A DNA stretch of 64,000 nt from Pseudochryseolinea flava (GTDB lineage: Bacteria; Bacteroidota; Bacteroidia; Cytophagales; Cyclobacteriaceae), in assembly GCF_003286915.1 (NCBI RefSeq), contig NZ_QMFY01000020.1, positions 24,563 to 88,562 of the forward strand, read 5' to 3'. A model generated the notes under the pieces. It saw only the letters and a list, made by a program, of their open reading frames with translations, was not told the origin of the DNA and searched no databases. Position numbers and translations under genes: made by a program. Shown in pieces: positions 9,373-20,800 of the stretch (its first letter is position 1; each line of letters opens with the position of its first letter).

Positions 9373-10395
9373 ATGGAAGAAAGATATAATCAATATACAG
9401 TAGCAGACTTTGCTGCTGACGAAGACTTTATTCGCTGGGTGAAAAATCCATCGCAAGCAGATATTGTTTTCTGGGAACAGTGGATCAGCCAACATCCGAC
9501 CAAAGCTTCTTCCGTAAAAGATGCGCGAATTCTTATTGAAGCGGTGCAATTTCCTGAATATCCGAACTTAAAAAATTCTATTGATCAAGTATGGCGTCGC
9601 ATCGAAAACTCACGTCAATACTCCACAAGACCTTTACCGACAACATTTGAGGAAGAAGAGGTGCATCCATCAAGCTCGGTGTGGTGGAAAATTGCTGCGA
9701 CATTCACCGGATTATTGATGATGGCCGGCATCGCGTATTATTTTGTCCTTCCGAAGAATCAAATTTATCAAACAGCCTATGGTGAAACACGACGCGTTGT
9801 TTTACCGGATGGATCCATTGCTACGCTAAACGGAAACTCATCGCTTGAACTTGGTAAATGGGAAGATCAGCGCGAAGTATGGCTTGAAGGTGAAGCATAC
9901 TTCTCGGTACAGAAACGTGAGGATGAAAAAACAAAAACGCCAATCAAATTTATCGTTCACACCAGCGATGTTGATGTGAATGTATTGGGCACACAATTCA
10001 CCGTTTCTGACCACCAGCAAACACGCGTGGTCTTAAATGAAGGCAAAATTGAGTTGATGTTGATCGACAAAAAAGAACGTATTGTAATGCAACCTGGTGA
10101 TCTTATTGAAATCGACAAAGGTGACAAGCAACTTGTAAAACGCACGGTAAATCCGGTGGTATACAGTTCTTGGAAAGATAATGAATGGATTCTAGATGGT
10201 ATCTCGCTTAAAGAAATTGCCAAGCGACTCGAAGACACGTATGGTCTAAAAGTGGTTGTCAAAAAAGACCCTGACCCAGCAGTAAAAGTTACCGGTGTTG
10301 TTCCGACGGATGATCTCGACAAACTACTCATTGCATTGTCGACAGTTTTTAATATGGAATTTAAACGCCAAGGAAACGAAGTGATCATTGAATAA
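9373..10395 (+). CDS. FecR-type anti-sigma factor
   Basis: 340 residues. The cytoplasmic N-terminus (about 1-95) binds sigma; one transmembrane helix lies at about 104-125 (WKIAATFTGLLMMAGIAYYF). The periplasmic FecR domain follows (GETRRVVLPDGSIATLNGNS, LEGEAYFSV, VLGTQFTV), then a DUF4974 C-terminal domain (GISLKEIAKRLEDTYGLKVV). It probably holds the upstream ECF sigma inactive until the N-terminal STN domain of the adjacent SusC protein signals that ligand is being imported. It lies between the sigma gene and SusC. Confidence 0.93.
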   Translation: MEERYNQYTVADFAADEDFIRWVKNPSQADIVFWEQWISQHPTKASSVKDARILIEAVQFPEYPNLKNSIDQVWRRIENSRQYSTRPLPTTFEEEEVHPSSSVWWKIAATFTGLLMMAGIAYYFVLPKNQIYQTAYGETRRVVLPDGSIATLNGNSSLELGKWEDQREVWLEGEAYFSVQKREDEKTKTPIKFIVHTSDVDVNVLGTQFTVSDHQQTRVVLNEGKIELMLIDKKERIVMQPGDLIEIDKGDKQLVKRTVNPVVYSSWKDNEWILDGISLKEIAKRLEDTYGLKVVVKKDPDPAVKVTGVVPTDDLDKLLIALSTVFNMEFKRQGNEVIIE

Positions 10396-10609
10396 CGTAA
10401 ACAGGCTCTCTATGAAAATAAACGTGTACAACAAGATGAATTCAATTGGAAGCAGCGACCCTTTTCAAACAGGGTAAACAAAGGACAACTCCTACTCCCA
10501 ATTAACCAATAGCATATATTTTATCGAACAACGCATAGGCGCGACACTAGGCCACTCACCTAAGCTCGCGTTATGGAATGATTTTGTCTCAACCCTAACC
10601 TAACTAACA

Positions 10610-13600
10610 ATGAAAAAACAACTATTCATCAGCGTGCTCTTGCTCGTGCTTATGAGAATCAGCCCTCATGTTGTGCATGGTCAAGAACTATATGCGTCTG
10701 TAACTGCGCCAACCCAACGCAGCACGAGTCACTTCAAGTCGCTGAAGAAAGTAATGGATGAACTTCGTGCCCAACATGGAATTTACTTCATGTTCAACAG
10801 CAAAGACCTTCCATTGCTCGAAGTCGATACACGTGTGAACATGTCGGCTCCTGTAGAAGACGTGCTTCGTCAACTGCTCACACCAATTGGTTTGACCTAC
10901 AAGAAAGTTGATAAGATCTACATCATCGTGGAAAGCAAAACCTCAGAGATTGGTGCGCGGATCAAAGAAAAAATAATTACAGCACCAGCAACGAAAGGAA
11001 AACTTGCGCCCTATCTGTCGACTGAAAAAGAAGCCCATGCAGAAACCATGGCGCAAATTTCAGCATTCGCGATTTCAGGCAAGATCACCAATGAAACAAA
11101 CGAATCGATGCCAGGCGTGAACGTACTGGTGAAAGGTACGACGATTGGTACGGTAACGGATGCTGAAGGAAGTTACAACCTTGATGCCCCAGATGGAAAC
11201 GGTACACTCGTGTTCTCTTTCATCGGTTATACAACGCAAGAAATTTCCATTTCCCAACGTGCGACAATCGATGTACAATTACTTCCAGATATTAAGTCGT
11301 TAAATGAAGTAGTTGTTGTTGGTTACGGAACACAAAAACGTTCAGAAGTAACCTCTGCTGTTACATCGGTAAAGGCAGCAGATTTCCGTCAAAGCGGTGC
11401 GCGTAACGCGATGGACCTTTTGCAGGGAAAAGTTGCCGGTTTAAGTATCACGCGTACAGGTGGAACCAACCCTAACAGTGGCGTTGTAATGCAATTAAGA
11501 GGTGTGGTATCACTCACGGGGGCAACCTCACCATTGATTGTTGTTGACGGAATGCCAGGCGCTAACCTTGACCTTCTTCAGCAAGATGACATCGAGTCAA
11601 TCGACATTTTGAAAGATGGATCAGCCGCCGCAATCTATGGAACGCAAGCAAATGGTGGCGTGATTTTAATTACTACCAAAAAAGGCACAGGTGGCGCTCC
11701 GCGGATCGATTACAATACCTATTTCAGAAAAGAATATATTCAGAGACGTCCTGACTTTTTAACCGCGAGTGAATTTCGTCAGAAAGTAAACGATGGCACG
11801 ATCGACGCTGATGATTACGGTAACACCATCGATCAATTCGATCAACTTGTAAACCATGACAATGTTTCGCAATACCATAACATCGCCATGTCAGGAGGAA
11901 GCGAAAATGCTACCTATCGTGCAAGTGTGTTTTATCAAGATCTCCAAGGTATAGCGCTAGAAAATCGTCGTGAGCAATACGGTCTTCGTCTTTCTATGCA
12001 ACAGCGCGGCCTTCAAGACAAATTCACCGCGTTAATCAACTTGGCAACAAACTTTAACGATGCTAACCTTCTTGGCGGTGGCGGTTGGGAAAGTCAGCTT
12101 ATTCGCAATCCGACTTTGCCGATTAAAAATCCTGATGGAACCTACTATTTTGAAGGTACCAGTACAAACGAAGTTGCGCGACTAGCGCAAGAAACTTATC
12201 ACAGGAAACAACAAACAACATCGATTGACGCTAAGGCTAGCTTAGAATTTATCCCTGGCTTGAAGGGCTCTATTTTTGGATCCGTTCAGCGGAATAGTTG
12301 GATTGACGGATCTTATCGATTAAAAGCTTCAGAGTCATCTGTAGAAAGTGGAACACCGGAAGGAAAAAATGGTGGATACGCTTACCGTGGTACGATGCTG
12401 GAGCGTCGATATGCTTTCGAGCCTACCCTTGAATTTGTTCGCAATATCGACAACAACCACAACGTAACAGCTATTGCCGGATATAGCTGGCGCTATGAAG
12501 TATTCGAAGGTTTTGATCAAAGCAATACTGGATTCATCAACGATATTTTCGAAGAGAACAATATTGGCGCAGGTACCGCTTTAGGACTTGGACGCGCCGG
12601 CATGGGCAGCTATAAAAACGACAACACATTGATCGCTTTCTTCGGACGTATCAATTACGCATTCAATGAAAAGTACATGGCACAGTTTATTCTCCGTCGT
12701 GAAGGTTCATCACGATTTGGAAGAAACTACAAGTGGGCAATGTTCCCTGCAGTCTCCGCGGGTTGGAATATCACGCGCGAATCATTCATGGATCAATTCG
12801 ATTTCATCGATAATTTGAAATTGCGTGCCGGCTATGGTTGGACGGGGAACTCAGGTATTGGTAATCTGCTTTCTTTAGTGACCATGGGTACGGGCGGAAA
12901 TTATATCAATCCAGACGGCGTTTGGAGACAAACTTACGGTCCGAATAGAAACCCGAATCCAAATCTACGCTGGGAAACGAAAAAAGAATTTAACGTCGGT
13001 ATTGACTTCGGTTTATTCAATAATAGACTTGGTGGTGCGATCGAATTTTATTCGCGCCGTACCGAAGACTTATTGGAGACCTATACATCGCAACAACCAC
13101 CTTTCGTTCGCGATAATATCTACACCAACGTTGGTACCATTGGCACTGACGGCGTGGAAATAACCCTCAATGGTGTAGTAATGTCTAAAAACGACTTCAC
13201 TTGGAGAATGGATGTGGTTGGAAGCACCGCGAAAAACAAGATGATCAGTTTCTCTAACGAAGTATACAAAGCTGACTTCAAAGATTACGGCGGCATCGGC
13301 GGTTATGGTGCACTCGGAAATGCAATTCGAACTTTTGAAGGTGGTGACCTCGGAAACTTTTACGGAAAACGTTTCGCTGGATTTGATGAAAACGGAAAAT
13401 GGTTGTTCTATAAACGCGACGGAAGCAAAGTACCTTTCGACCAAATCAATAATTCAATCGATCCGAAATTATCTGACCACGTAGTTATTGGAAACGCTAT
13501 TCCGAAATTCTATCTCGGATGGACAAACTCGTTTACCTACAAAAACTTCGACCTCCGAATCTTTATGCGTGGACGCTTTGGTTACGACATCTTAAACACG

Positions 13601-13951
13601 ATGGAGATTTCTTACGGAAACAAAGTGTCTAAAACAAATCTTCTGAACAGTGCTTTCGACGAACATAACGAGTTGAACGACACTTACCAGTACTCTGATT
13701 ACTACCTTGAAAAGGGCGGATTCTTAAAGCTCGACGAAGTGACTTTCGGTTATACGTTCAAGAACATTGCGCCATCATACATCAAAAATCTGCGCCTGTA
13801 TGTGAACGGATCGAACCTTGCCATCTTCACAAAATATAAAGGAAACGATCCTGACTTTGTGAACGACATCGGCCTCGGTCCTGGTGTTGATGGACGCGGT
13901 CCATACCCAAGCACACGAACATTCTTAATTGGATTAAATGTCGGATTCTAA
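10610..13951 (+). CDS. SusC/RagA TonB-linked outer membrane protein with STN signalling domain
   Basis: 1113 residues with a signal peptide (ending about VVHGQ). The STN domain lies at about 45-105 (FKSLKKVMDELRAQHGIYFM), then the carboxypeptidase-regulatory-like domain at about 150-225 (ISGKITNETNESMPGVNVLV). The TonB-box/plug junction LNEVVVVGYGTQKR at about 231 is diagnostic of SusC, followed by the plug (DGSAAAIYGTQANGGVILIT) and a 22-strand barrel with a typical C-terminal strand. It imports a ligand, probably an oligosaccharide, with the SusD partner. The STN domain and the upstream sigma/FecR pair show that it also signals. The gap to FecR is 214 bases, so it may have its own promoter. 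Confidence 0.95.
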   Translation: MKKQLFISVLLLVLMRISPHVVHGQELYASVTAPTQRSTSHFKSLKKVMDELRAQHGIYFMFNSKDLPLLEVDTRVNMSAPVEDVLRQLLTPIGLTYKKVDKIYIIVESKTSEIGARIKEKIITAPATKGKLAPYLSTEKEAHAETMAQISAFAISGKITNETNESMPGVNVLVKGTTIGTVTDAEGSYNLDAPDGNGTLVFSFIGYTTQEISISQRATIDVQLLPDIKSLNEVVVVGYGTQKRSEVTSAVTSVKAADFRQSGARNAMDLLQGKVAGLSITRTGGTNPNSGVVMQLRGVVSLTGATSPLIVVDGMPGANLDLLQQDDIESIDILKDGSAAAIYGTQANGGVILITTKKGTGGAPRIDYNTYFRKEYIQRRPDFLTASEFRQKVNDGTIDADDYGNTIDQFDQLVNHDNVSQYHNIAMSGGSENATYRASVFYQDLQGIALENRREQYGLRLSMQQRGLQDKFTALINLATNFNDANLLGGGGWESQLIRNPTLPIKNPDGTYYFEGTSTNEVARLAQETYHRKQQTTSIDAKASLEFIPGLKGSIFGSVQRNSWIDGSYRLKASESSVESGTPEGKNGGYAYRGTMLERRYAFEPTLEFVRNIDNNHNVTAIAGYSWRYEVFEGFDQSNTGFINDIFEENNIGAGTALGLGRAGMGSYKNDNTLIAFFGRINYAFNEKYMAQFILRREGSSRFGRNYKWAMFPAVSAGWNITRESFMDQFDFIDNLKLRAGYGWTGNSGIGNLLSLVTMGTGGNYINPDGVWRQTYGPNRNPNPNLRWETKKEFNVGIDFGLFNNRLGGAIEFYSRRTEDLLETYTSQQPPFVRDNIYTNVGTIGTDGVEITLNGVVMSKNDFTWRMDVVGSTAKNKMISFSNEVYKADFKDYGGIGGYGALGNAIRTFEGGDLGNFYGKRFAGFDENGKWLFYKRDGSKVPFDQINNSIDPKLSDHVVIGNAIPKFYLGWTNSFTYKNFDLRIFMRGRFGYDILNTMEISYGNKVSKTNLLNSAFDEHNELNDTYQYSDYYLEKGGFLKLDEVTFGYTFKNIAPSYIKNLRLYVNGSNLAIFTKYKGNDPDFVNDIGLGPGVDGRGPYPSTRTFLIGLNVGF

Positions 13952-13964
13952 AATCGACTCAACT

Positions 13965-15608
13965 ATGAAATACATCAGATATTATTTTGTCTTCGGTTTG
14001 ATTCTTTTAGGCGCAAATGCCTGTACAGATATATCCGAAAACGCCTACGATCAGTTGATCGCAGACAACTTCTACAATAACAAGAATGAAGTTGTATCGG
14101 CAGTACTAAGACCTTACACACACGCTAACGCATGGACAACACCAGGACAAGACGGGTGGTGGCGCATTAGCGAACTCTCCGCCGATCAGCTCGCATGGCC
14201 TGTGAAGGGACGACACGGGCAAGATGGTGGTAAGTGGCTTCGTTTGCACTATCACACATGGACCGTCGATGATGGTTTTATCCAGAATCCTTGGGTACTG
14301 ATGTGGTGGGGACTCGGATTGTGCACTGACCCTATTGAAAACTTAGAGAAGCGTCCAGTAGAATCAATGGGCCTCACGCAAGAAGAAAAAGACTCCTTCA
14401 TTGCAGAGCTTAAACTTCTACGCGCATTTCACTACTTAAAATTGATGGACCTATACGGAAATATTCCGATCGTGACAAAAATCGGCGAGCCGCTGAGCCC
14501 TGCAACGGAGCCCCGTATCAACGTTTTCAATTTCATCGAAAAGGAAATTAAAGACAATATTGACAAAGCACCAAAGCTATCGAAAGCAATGTTGGGTAGA
14601 ATGTCGCAAGCCGGTGGTTATGCAATGTTGGTGGAGCTTTACTTAAACGCTGAAGTTTGGACAGGCACACCACGTTGGGATGACTGTATCGCAGCAGCGA
14701 ACAAGTTGATCAACGGAGAGGCTGGTGGTCAATTCGATCAAGTCATGGCATTGGATCCAAACATCACTGATCCATTTAAAACAGGAAACCATACGTCGAG
14801 AGAAACGATCTTCTCGATTGCTTATGAATTTCAAGTATCGAACTTCCAACCTCAATGGCCTGGTGACTTCTTCCACTTTAATCAACGCGATATCTACGGC
14901 GGTGGTAGAAACGGTAACGACGGCGTCGTATTGATCCCCGGCGTGTATACTACCTATGATGATGCTGATCTTCGAAAATCAAACTGGCTCCTCATCGGTG
15001 AGCAACGTCGATTCGATAACCCAGATGCAACGGTGAAAGGTGGCAGTGGAAACGAATACGATGGTCAACCGCTTGTATTCGTAGACAACATTCGACAAAA
15101 TAAAAAGGCAGCCAACGAAGGAACAGATCCAGAACTTCTTCCATCAAACATGAATTTGGGTGAAGAGAACAGTGGTGTTCGCTTCAACAAATACAAACTT
15201 GGTCCACTTACAGATCCAAGCTACAACAGCACCGATTGGAACGTGTACCGACTCACATGGGTGTACTTTGCAAAAGCGGAGGCTATTATGCGCAAGAATG
15301 CAGGCGTAGCAACTGCTGAAGCTGTACAGTTAATTAACGATTGTAAAAAGCGCGCTTTTGATCCGGCGGATTGGCCAACATTCGAATACAACACCACAAC
15401 GTTGACATTAGATGAACTGTTAGCGGAACGTGGAAGAGAATTTATCTTCGAAGGATTCCGTCGTCAAGACTTAATTCGTTGGGACAAATTTACGACGGCC
15501 TCATGGTGGGATCATCAACCAACAGCAGCGACAAAGTCATTGTTCCCAATCCCTCAAAGACAACGTTTGCTCAATCCTAACCTTGAGCAAAACGACGGTT
15601 ACAATTAA
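13965..15608 (+). CDS. SusD/RagB family surface glycan-binding lipoprotein
   Basis: 547 residues from the ATG at 13965, 13 bases after the SusC stop; an in-frame start at 13938 overlaps SusC and would bury the signal peptide. The N-terminus MKYIRYYFVFGLILLGANAC is a lipoprotein signal with the acylated Cys at residue 20. SusD features include the helical TPR-like core (LLRAFHYLKLMDLYGNIPIV) and the C-terminal signature ELLAERGREFIFEGFRRQDL and FPIPQ. It is the lid of the adjacent SusC transporter. No carbohydrate-active enzyme is directly attached downstream, so the substrate cannot be read from context. Confidence 0.95.
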   Translation: MKYIRYYFVFGLILLGANACTDISENAYDQLIADNFYNNKNEVVSAVLRPYTHANAWTTPGQDGWWRISELSADQLAWPVKGRHGQDGGKWLRLHYHTWTVDDGFIQNPWVLMWWGLGLCTDPIENLEKRPVESMGLTQEEKDSFIAELKLLRAFHYLKLMDLYGNIPIVTKIGEPLSPATEPRINVFNFIEKEIKDNIDKAPKLSKAMLGRMSQAGGYAMLVELYLNAEVWTGTPRWDDCIAAANKLINGEAGGQFDQVMALDPNITDPFKTGNHTSRETIFSIAYEFQVSNFQPQWPGDFFHFNQRDIYGGGRNGNDGVVLIPGVYTTYDDADLRKSNWLLIGEQRRFDNPDATVKGGSGNEYDGQPLVFVDNIRQNKKAANEGTDPELLPSNMNLGEENSGVRFNKYKLGPLTDPSYNSTDWNVYRLTWVYFAKAEAIMRKNAGVATAEAVQLINDCKKRAFDPADWPTFEYNTTTLTLDELLAERGREFIFEGFRRQDLIRWDKFTTASWWDHQPTAATKSLFPIPQRQRLLNPNLEQNDGYN

Positions 15609-15643
15609 TTTTCGTTAGCGTATTTTATATCTTGGGTTTATTG

Positions 15644-15677
15644 AAAAAGCTGCTTCCTTACGGGGCAGCTTTTTTTT
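15644..15677. terminator. Bidirectional intrinsic terminator between SusD and GNAT
   Basis: A 10-bp perfect stem AAAAAGCTGC/GCAGCTTTTT with an 11-base loop, flanked by A-run and T-run, lies between converging genes and overlaps the GNAT stop codon. Confidence 0.85.
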
Positions 15678-16158
15678 ATGAGCCTCTGCCGCGCATATCC
15701 AATTCCATCTTGATATCAGCCGTGACAAATGGTGAATCTTCTACCGCTACATACTTGAATCCGAATTTCTCATACAACTTCAACGCCGCCGCTAACTTAT
15801 GGCTGGAGAAAAGAATAACCTTCCTTGCTTTCAATTCCGCGGCACGCTGCATACAATGTTCAACCAACGCTTGGGCTATTCCTCGACCACGATGCGAGGG
15901 GGCCACACACATCTTCGCCAATTCATAAATACCATCGTGCTCCTTGAGCAACGCAGCCGACCCAACAATTTCGTTATTAACACGCACCAAGAAAAGCTCT
16001 CCACCAGGATCAAGAATATATTTCTCCGGCTCCGATAGCATGTCGCGATCAAGTTGCTCCGCCAAACCGTTACCTTCAAGCCATTCAAGATTTAATGATT
16101 CGAACTGCGGACGATATTGTTTTTCGTAAGTTATAATTTCAAATGCCATTGATCTCAT
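15676..16158 (-). CDS. GNAT family N-acetyltransferase
   Basis: 160 residues. The acetyl-CoA loop motif HRGRGIAQALVEHCM is present, preceded by the strand YELAKMCVAPS, and followed by the C-terminal LYEKFGFKYV typical of small-molecule or amino-group GNATs. Substrate unknown. The start is either MRSMAFE or the second Met (16149). It follows the HxlR gene by 36 bases on the same strand and is probably cotranscribed. Confidence 0.9.
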   Translation of the reverse strand: MRSMAFEIITYEKQYRPQFESLNLEWLEGNGLAEQLDRDMLSEPEKYILDPGGELFLVRVNNEIVGSAALLKEHDGIYELAKMCVAPSHRGRGIAQALVEHCMQRAAELKARKVILFSSHKLAAALKLYEKFGFKYVAVEDSPFVTADIKMELDMRGRGS

Positions 16159-16194
16159 TTTTAATGCTTGGATTCTATTTCGTCAGTGCGTCAA

Positions 16195-16536
16195 CTACAC
16201 AGCATCATCGAGCGCAGATTTTGTATGTTGATAAAACGCGCCCCATTTTTCCAATTCTAAAATCATGACTTGCGTCGATTTACCCAAGTCCGTTAAGCTG
16301 TACTCAACAGTAGGTGGTACCGTCGCGTATACTTCGCGTTTTACCAACCTGGCGGATTCTAACATGCGAAGCTGCGCAGTCAACACCGTTGGTGTTATCC
16401 CCGTAATCTCGCGTTCGAGTTCTTTAAATCGCTTAGGACTATTTTTAACAAGCGCGTGAATAATTGGTAACTTCCATTTTCCTCCCAATAGCTCGACAGC
16501 AACTTCTACTGGGCATCTTTTTTCAATGTTCTCCAT
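16195..16536 (-). CDS. HxlR family winged-helix transcriptional regulator
   Basis: 113 residues with the family hallmarks: an N-terminal Cys in RCPVEVAVELLGGKWKLPII, the recognition region FKELEREITGITPTVLTAQL, and the wing VPPTVEYSLTDLG. HxlR proteins often sense electrophiles or oxidants through that Cys. It is transcribed divergently from the alpha/beta hydrolase gene, with an inverted repeat in the shared intergenic region, so it probably regulates that gene, itself and the following GNAT. Confidence 0.93.
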   Translation of the reverse strand: MENIEKRCPVEVAVELLGGKWKLPIIHALVKNSPKRFKELEREITGITPTVLTAQLRMLESARLVKREVYATVPPTVEYSLTDLGKSTQVMILELEKWGAFYQHTKSALDDAV

Positions 16537-16603
16537 TTTTTATCCTGTTGATGTTCACCATTACTAGCGTAAACCATAGTAACTCCTATTAGACTGACTA
16601 CTT

Positions 16604-16634
16604 GTGCAAATATACAATCACGCCGTATTTGCAC
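16604..16634. promoter_or_regulatory. Inverted repeat in divergent HxlR/hydrolase promoter
   Basis: GTGCAAATA (16604-16612) and TATTTGCAC (16626-16634) are a perfect 9-bp inverted repeat with a 13-base spacer. The left arm overlaps TATATTTG on the minus strand (16614-16607), an exact match to the Bacteroidota -7 element for the HxlR gene. It is a good candidate operator for autoregulation. Confidence 0.5.
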
Positions 16635-16643
16635 GAAAAAGGC

Positions 16644-17552
16644 ATGAATACAAGGTTCTATATATTGATCACCATCATCTTACTCACCATGGACATCGCA
16701 CAATCACAAAATACGCCCACCACACTAACGCCATCGTTAGTGGACAAACTCATTTCTGGCAGAGATTTCTTTGACGGCTTGGGCAAAATATATCCGCCAT
16801 CATCGAACGTAACGACTGCGTCAGAAAACATCAATGGTATCAGCACATACTGGTTTGCCCCTTCTCAAACGGTCAACAATAATATTATTGTCTTCCTACA
16901 TGGCGGTGGTTACGCTTGGGGCTCCATCACATCACACCGAGCGATGGTTAGTCACATTGCTGAATCGCTCGCAATAAAAACATTACTGATTGAATATGCT
17001 TTGTCGCCAGAGCGCCCCTACCCTCATGGATTAAACGACGTCGTTACCGTATATCGGGCATTGTTAAAAAAATTTCCGTCAACATCATTTATACTCATCG
17101 GTGACAGTGCCGGTGCCGGTTTGTCTATTGCCACGATCGATAAGCTACAACAAGAAAAACTTCCACTACCCATCGCAACAATACTGATATCTCCCTGGAT
17201 AAACCTAGAAGCGAATACGGCGTCATATACTACACATGCTGACATTGATCCCATTTTATCAAGAGAGAGTGTATTGGAGTACGCTGCTGCCTACAACCCC
17301 AATCACAGGCAAGACGCCAATACAGCGAACCTGAAATTCACCTCTTTTCCGCCTACGCTTATACTGGTTGGTACACGCGAAATACTTCTTGATGATAGCA
17401 AGATATTTTTTGAAAAGATCAAGCTTATCCAGAGAAATGCAGCGCTTCAAGTTTACGACGGAGAAACACACGTGTGGCCACTATCGGATATCAACAGTAA
17501 ATCATCGCAGAAGGCTTTAAGACAAATGCGTGAGTTTTTAAATAGGTTATGA
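16644..17552 (+). CDS. Secreted alpha/beta hydrolase (HSL-type esterase/lipase)
   Basis: 302 residues from the ATG at 16644, preceded by a purine-rich AAAAAGG; the TTG at 16602 lies inside the putative operator and is rejected. A signal peptide ends near DIAQSQ. The oxyanion motif HGGGYAWGS begins at His86, the nucleophile is Ser155 in GDSAGAG, the likely acid is in ILLDDS and the catalytic His is in THVWPL. This is the hormone-sensitive-lipase class of carboxylesterases. It is divergent from HxlR, which probably controls it. The natural ester is unknown. Confidence 0.88.
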   Translation: MNTRFYILITIILLTMDIAQSQNTPTTLTPSLVDKLISGRDFFDGLGKIYPPSSNVTTASENINGISTYWFAPSQTVNNNIIVFLHGGGYAWGSITSHRAMVSHIAESLAIKTLLIEYALSPERPYPHGLNDVVTVYRALLKKFPSTSFILIGDSAGAGLSIATIDKLQQEKLPLPIATILISPWINLEANTASYTTHADIDPILSRESVLEYAAAYNPNHRQDANTANLKFTSFPPTLILVGTREILLDDSKIFFEKIKLIQRNAALQVYDGETHVWPLSDINSKSSQKALRQMREFLNRL

Positions 17553-17583
17553 AGGTCAATCACACATCTGATAGAATACCCGA

Positions 17584-17612
17584 AAAATTCCTTTTGCTAG
17601 CTTAAGGATTTT
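17584..17612 (+). terminator. Weak terminator-like hairpin after the hydrolase
   Basis: AAAATTCCTT pairs with AAGGATTTT around a 10-base loop, with one bulged base and a T-rich right arm. Confidence 0.35.
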
Positions 17613-17823
17613 CTAGCATCATACCGTCATCATTTAAGATCGGCATACTTTGCTTTGACACTCCCACAAAGAAAGTCGCTGAACGCCCGTATCATTTCGT
17701 CACTGACCCATTAAGGTGAATAGTCAGATTGGGCATGTTGTATTTCGTTTGTCGCACACTTAAACCAACATGTTAAACCTAGGGGTAACAGTAGGCTGTT
17801 GCCACCATTCAAACCATTCACCT

Positions 17824-20800
17824 ATGAGTTACAAACTTAAACCCATGCTCAAGTTTGCTGCGTTGCTATTGCTCTTGCTGCAGCTTTCATTTTCATCGAT
17901 CGCACAGATTACATGGCCATCGAATCAACTTCTTCCTACGTTCCCGGCGCCAACACAAACACAAGATCTCATCATCTTGAGAGAGACGTCCACACGATGG
18001 GAAGCTGAAGGTTCCGCGCTCAGTCACGGCACTGGACGATTAGAAACCGATGGCTGGCTTTGTCAAACGGGCATCGATGCAGCAAATCAACACATGGTCT
18101 ATGGTCCCTATGTGAACACCATTCCCGCAGGTCCCAATGTAGCGGAGTTTCGCATGAAAGTAGATAACAACACGGCTAACAATGATCCTATCGTTGACAT
18201 TGATGTACGCAACGCAACTACGGGACAGATACTGGCTTCGCAGATCATCACACGGCAACAGTTTCCGATCGCTGGTGACTATACCAATTTTACACTCCCT
18301 TTCAACATGCCGGCAGAAAATCAATCTTTAGAGTTACGCATCTATTGGAGAGGCACGTCTTACACCAAGGTTGACTGGATTGCCGTTCAACAAAACAGTT
18401 CTTCCGCCGAGATGTATTTGTTTGCATCGCTTAAAGGAATCGTTAACAGGACACAGCCTAGAATATTTTCGTATGAAGGTGACGCATTCGCCGAAGGTCA
18501 ATACACATGGCTGCAGTCGTTGGGATTAAATTGGAATGAACCTGCAGATAAGTGGAGCCTCATCACAAAATATCGCAGTGAACTTTCCGGCGTTATTGTA
18601 TATGATCCCGCACAAATTCACACCGTCAATCTTGCCACTGTACTCGCAAAAGATCGTAAGGCATTGATAGCTTCGCCTTCTCTCCTTGCGAAACTTACTG
18701 CGGCGCCTTACAATTTGCCGATCTTGCTCGATCTGCGTGGTCAGTTCACAAGTAAAATGCAAGTGTATCAAACCCTATACAATACCTATTGGCCGACGTT
18801 GGATAAACGTGTGTTGGTTGGGCTGAATCCAGAAATACACAAAGCAGCACTGCGCGAATATGCTACTTCTATGGGCCTCGCTACCATTTGGCTCGACCCT
18901 AACATCGCGAACGAAAGTACATTGCTGAACAGTTTTCTATCATCCATGCCTGCGGGAGCGAACTTCATGGGATGGTGGCCAGAAGAAGGCCCTGGTGTTC
19001 AACGCGCTTCTACCTATGGCATCTCTACAATTGCCAGCGACTGGGCCACCAATCTCACCATGCATAGTGGAACATCGCGTACCGTGAATGTAAAACCGAT
19101 GCCAGCAAAACCTGCGCTCCAAAATAAATTGTATGTCGCCTTCATTTTAAGTGATGGTGACAACTTGCAATATGTGGAACACTTGATGCGTAAGCTTTGG
19201 AATAATCCTGATCGTGGTACTGTTCCGATGGGCTGGACATTATCGCCAGCAATGCTCGACGCCATGCCAGGTGCGCTCAACTACTACTATCAAACCGCTA
19301 CCAACAACGACAACTTAATTTCCGGTCCCTCTGGATATGGATACGCATATCCTAATAGTTGGCCAAACCAAACTGCACTCAACCAATTTGTTTCTAAGAC
19401 GGAAGATTACAATCGTCGTGCAGGCTTCAGAGTGATTACGGTCTGGAATACGATCACGGGAGGCATCAACCAAAATGTAGGACAAAGTTTCGCGACGTAT
19501 GCGCCTACAACGCTTGGGCTAACAGGACAAAACACAGGTGGCGGTTTAACCATCTACAATCAAAGTTTACCGGGCATGGCACTGTCGTGCAATTACTGCA
19601 CGAATGAACAAGCGATGAAAGATCACATTGCTTCTGCTGCGGCGGGATGGAATGGCGCTTCACCCCGGTTTATTGTTATTCAAGCACAACCATGGCAAGG
19701 TGTCACGCCAACTAGCTTTAAGAATGTCGCTACTTCATTAAATGCAAACTATGTCGTTGTCCGACCTGATCACATTTTTCAATTGATACGTGAAGCAAAT
19801 GGTCTTCCGATTGATCCCGGAAGTAGTCCCACTGGACAAGACATCACCAACCTCTCCGGAACATTAACGGCGCAATACCAAACCGGCTCTCCGGCTGGAG
19901 AAGACTACATGAAGTTGATCGACAACAACGTCAACACAAAGTATCTTACCTTCAATGCTTCCGGATGGATACAATACCAAACGACTTCGAGCTACGCCGT
20001 AACGAGCTATTCGATAACATCTGCCAACGACGCTGCAGAACGCGATCCGCTCAACTGGACCTTGCAAGGTTCAAATAACGGCAGCACATGGACGACGATC
20101 GACACGCGATCGAATGAAGATTTTCCAAACAGATTTCAAAAGAGAATGTTTACATTTACAAATACCACAAGCTACAATTACTATCGCTTAAATCTCACCA
20201 ACAACAGCGGAACAATTCTTCAACTTGCAGAAGTAGAATTATTTGGAACAAGTGCGTCGGCCTGGTCAACACAAATTGAAGCGGAAAATTTTGCGACCAT
20301 GAGCGGCGTGCAAAATGAAACTTGCACCGAAGGTGGCACAAATGTAGGATGGATTGATACTGGTGATTGGATTGTATGGGATGTGAACATTCCAAGTGCA
20401 GGAACCTATACAATCGACTATCGCGTTGCGAGCCAGAGCGGCGGTGGATCACTTCGTTTGGAACAAGCGGGGGGTGCGAATGTTTTCGGTTCGCTTACGA
20501 TTCCAAGTACAGGAGGATGGCAAAACTGGTCTACCATTTCTCATCAAGTATTCTTAAACGCAGGGCAACAACAAATTGCCATCGCTGTACCGGCTGGCGG
20601 ATGGAATATCAATTGGCTTAAGATACAACAAGGCAATGGTGCACGCATAAGTCAATCGTCCGCAGTGCAGGAAGAGGAATCAATTTCAGTTCATCCTAAT
20701 CCGGCCACTAGCCACCTCGTTGTGAACGGCATCACTTCGCCGACCGAAGTCACCACTTACAATACTTCCGGAAAAGCGGTAACCGAAACGATGAAGGTTA

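Noticed and set aside
9957..10388. Long minus-strand frame inside the FecR gene
   Set aside because: Antisense shadow of a well-supported FecR protein; Ser/Thr-rich composition typical of such shadows.
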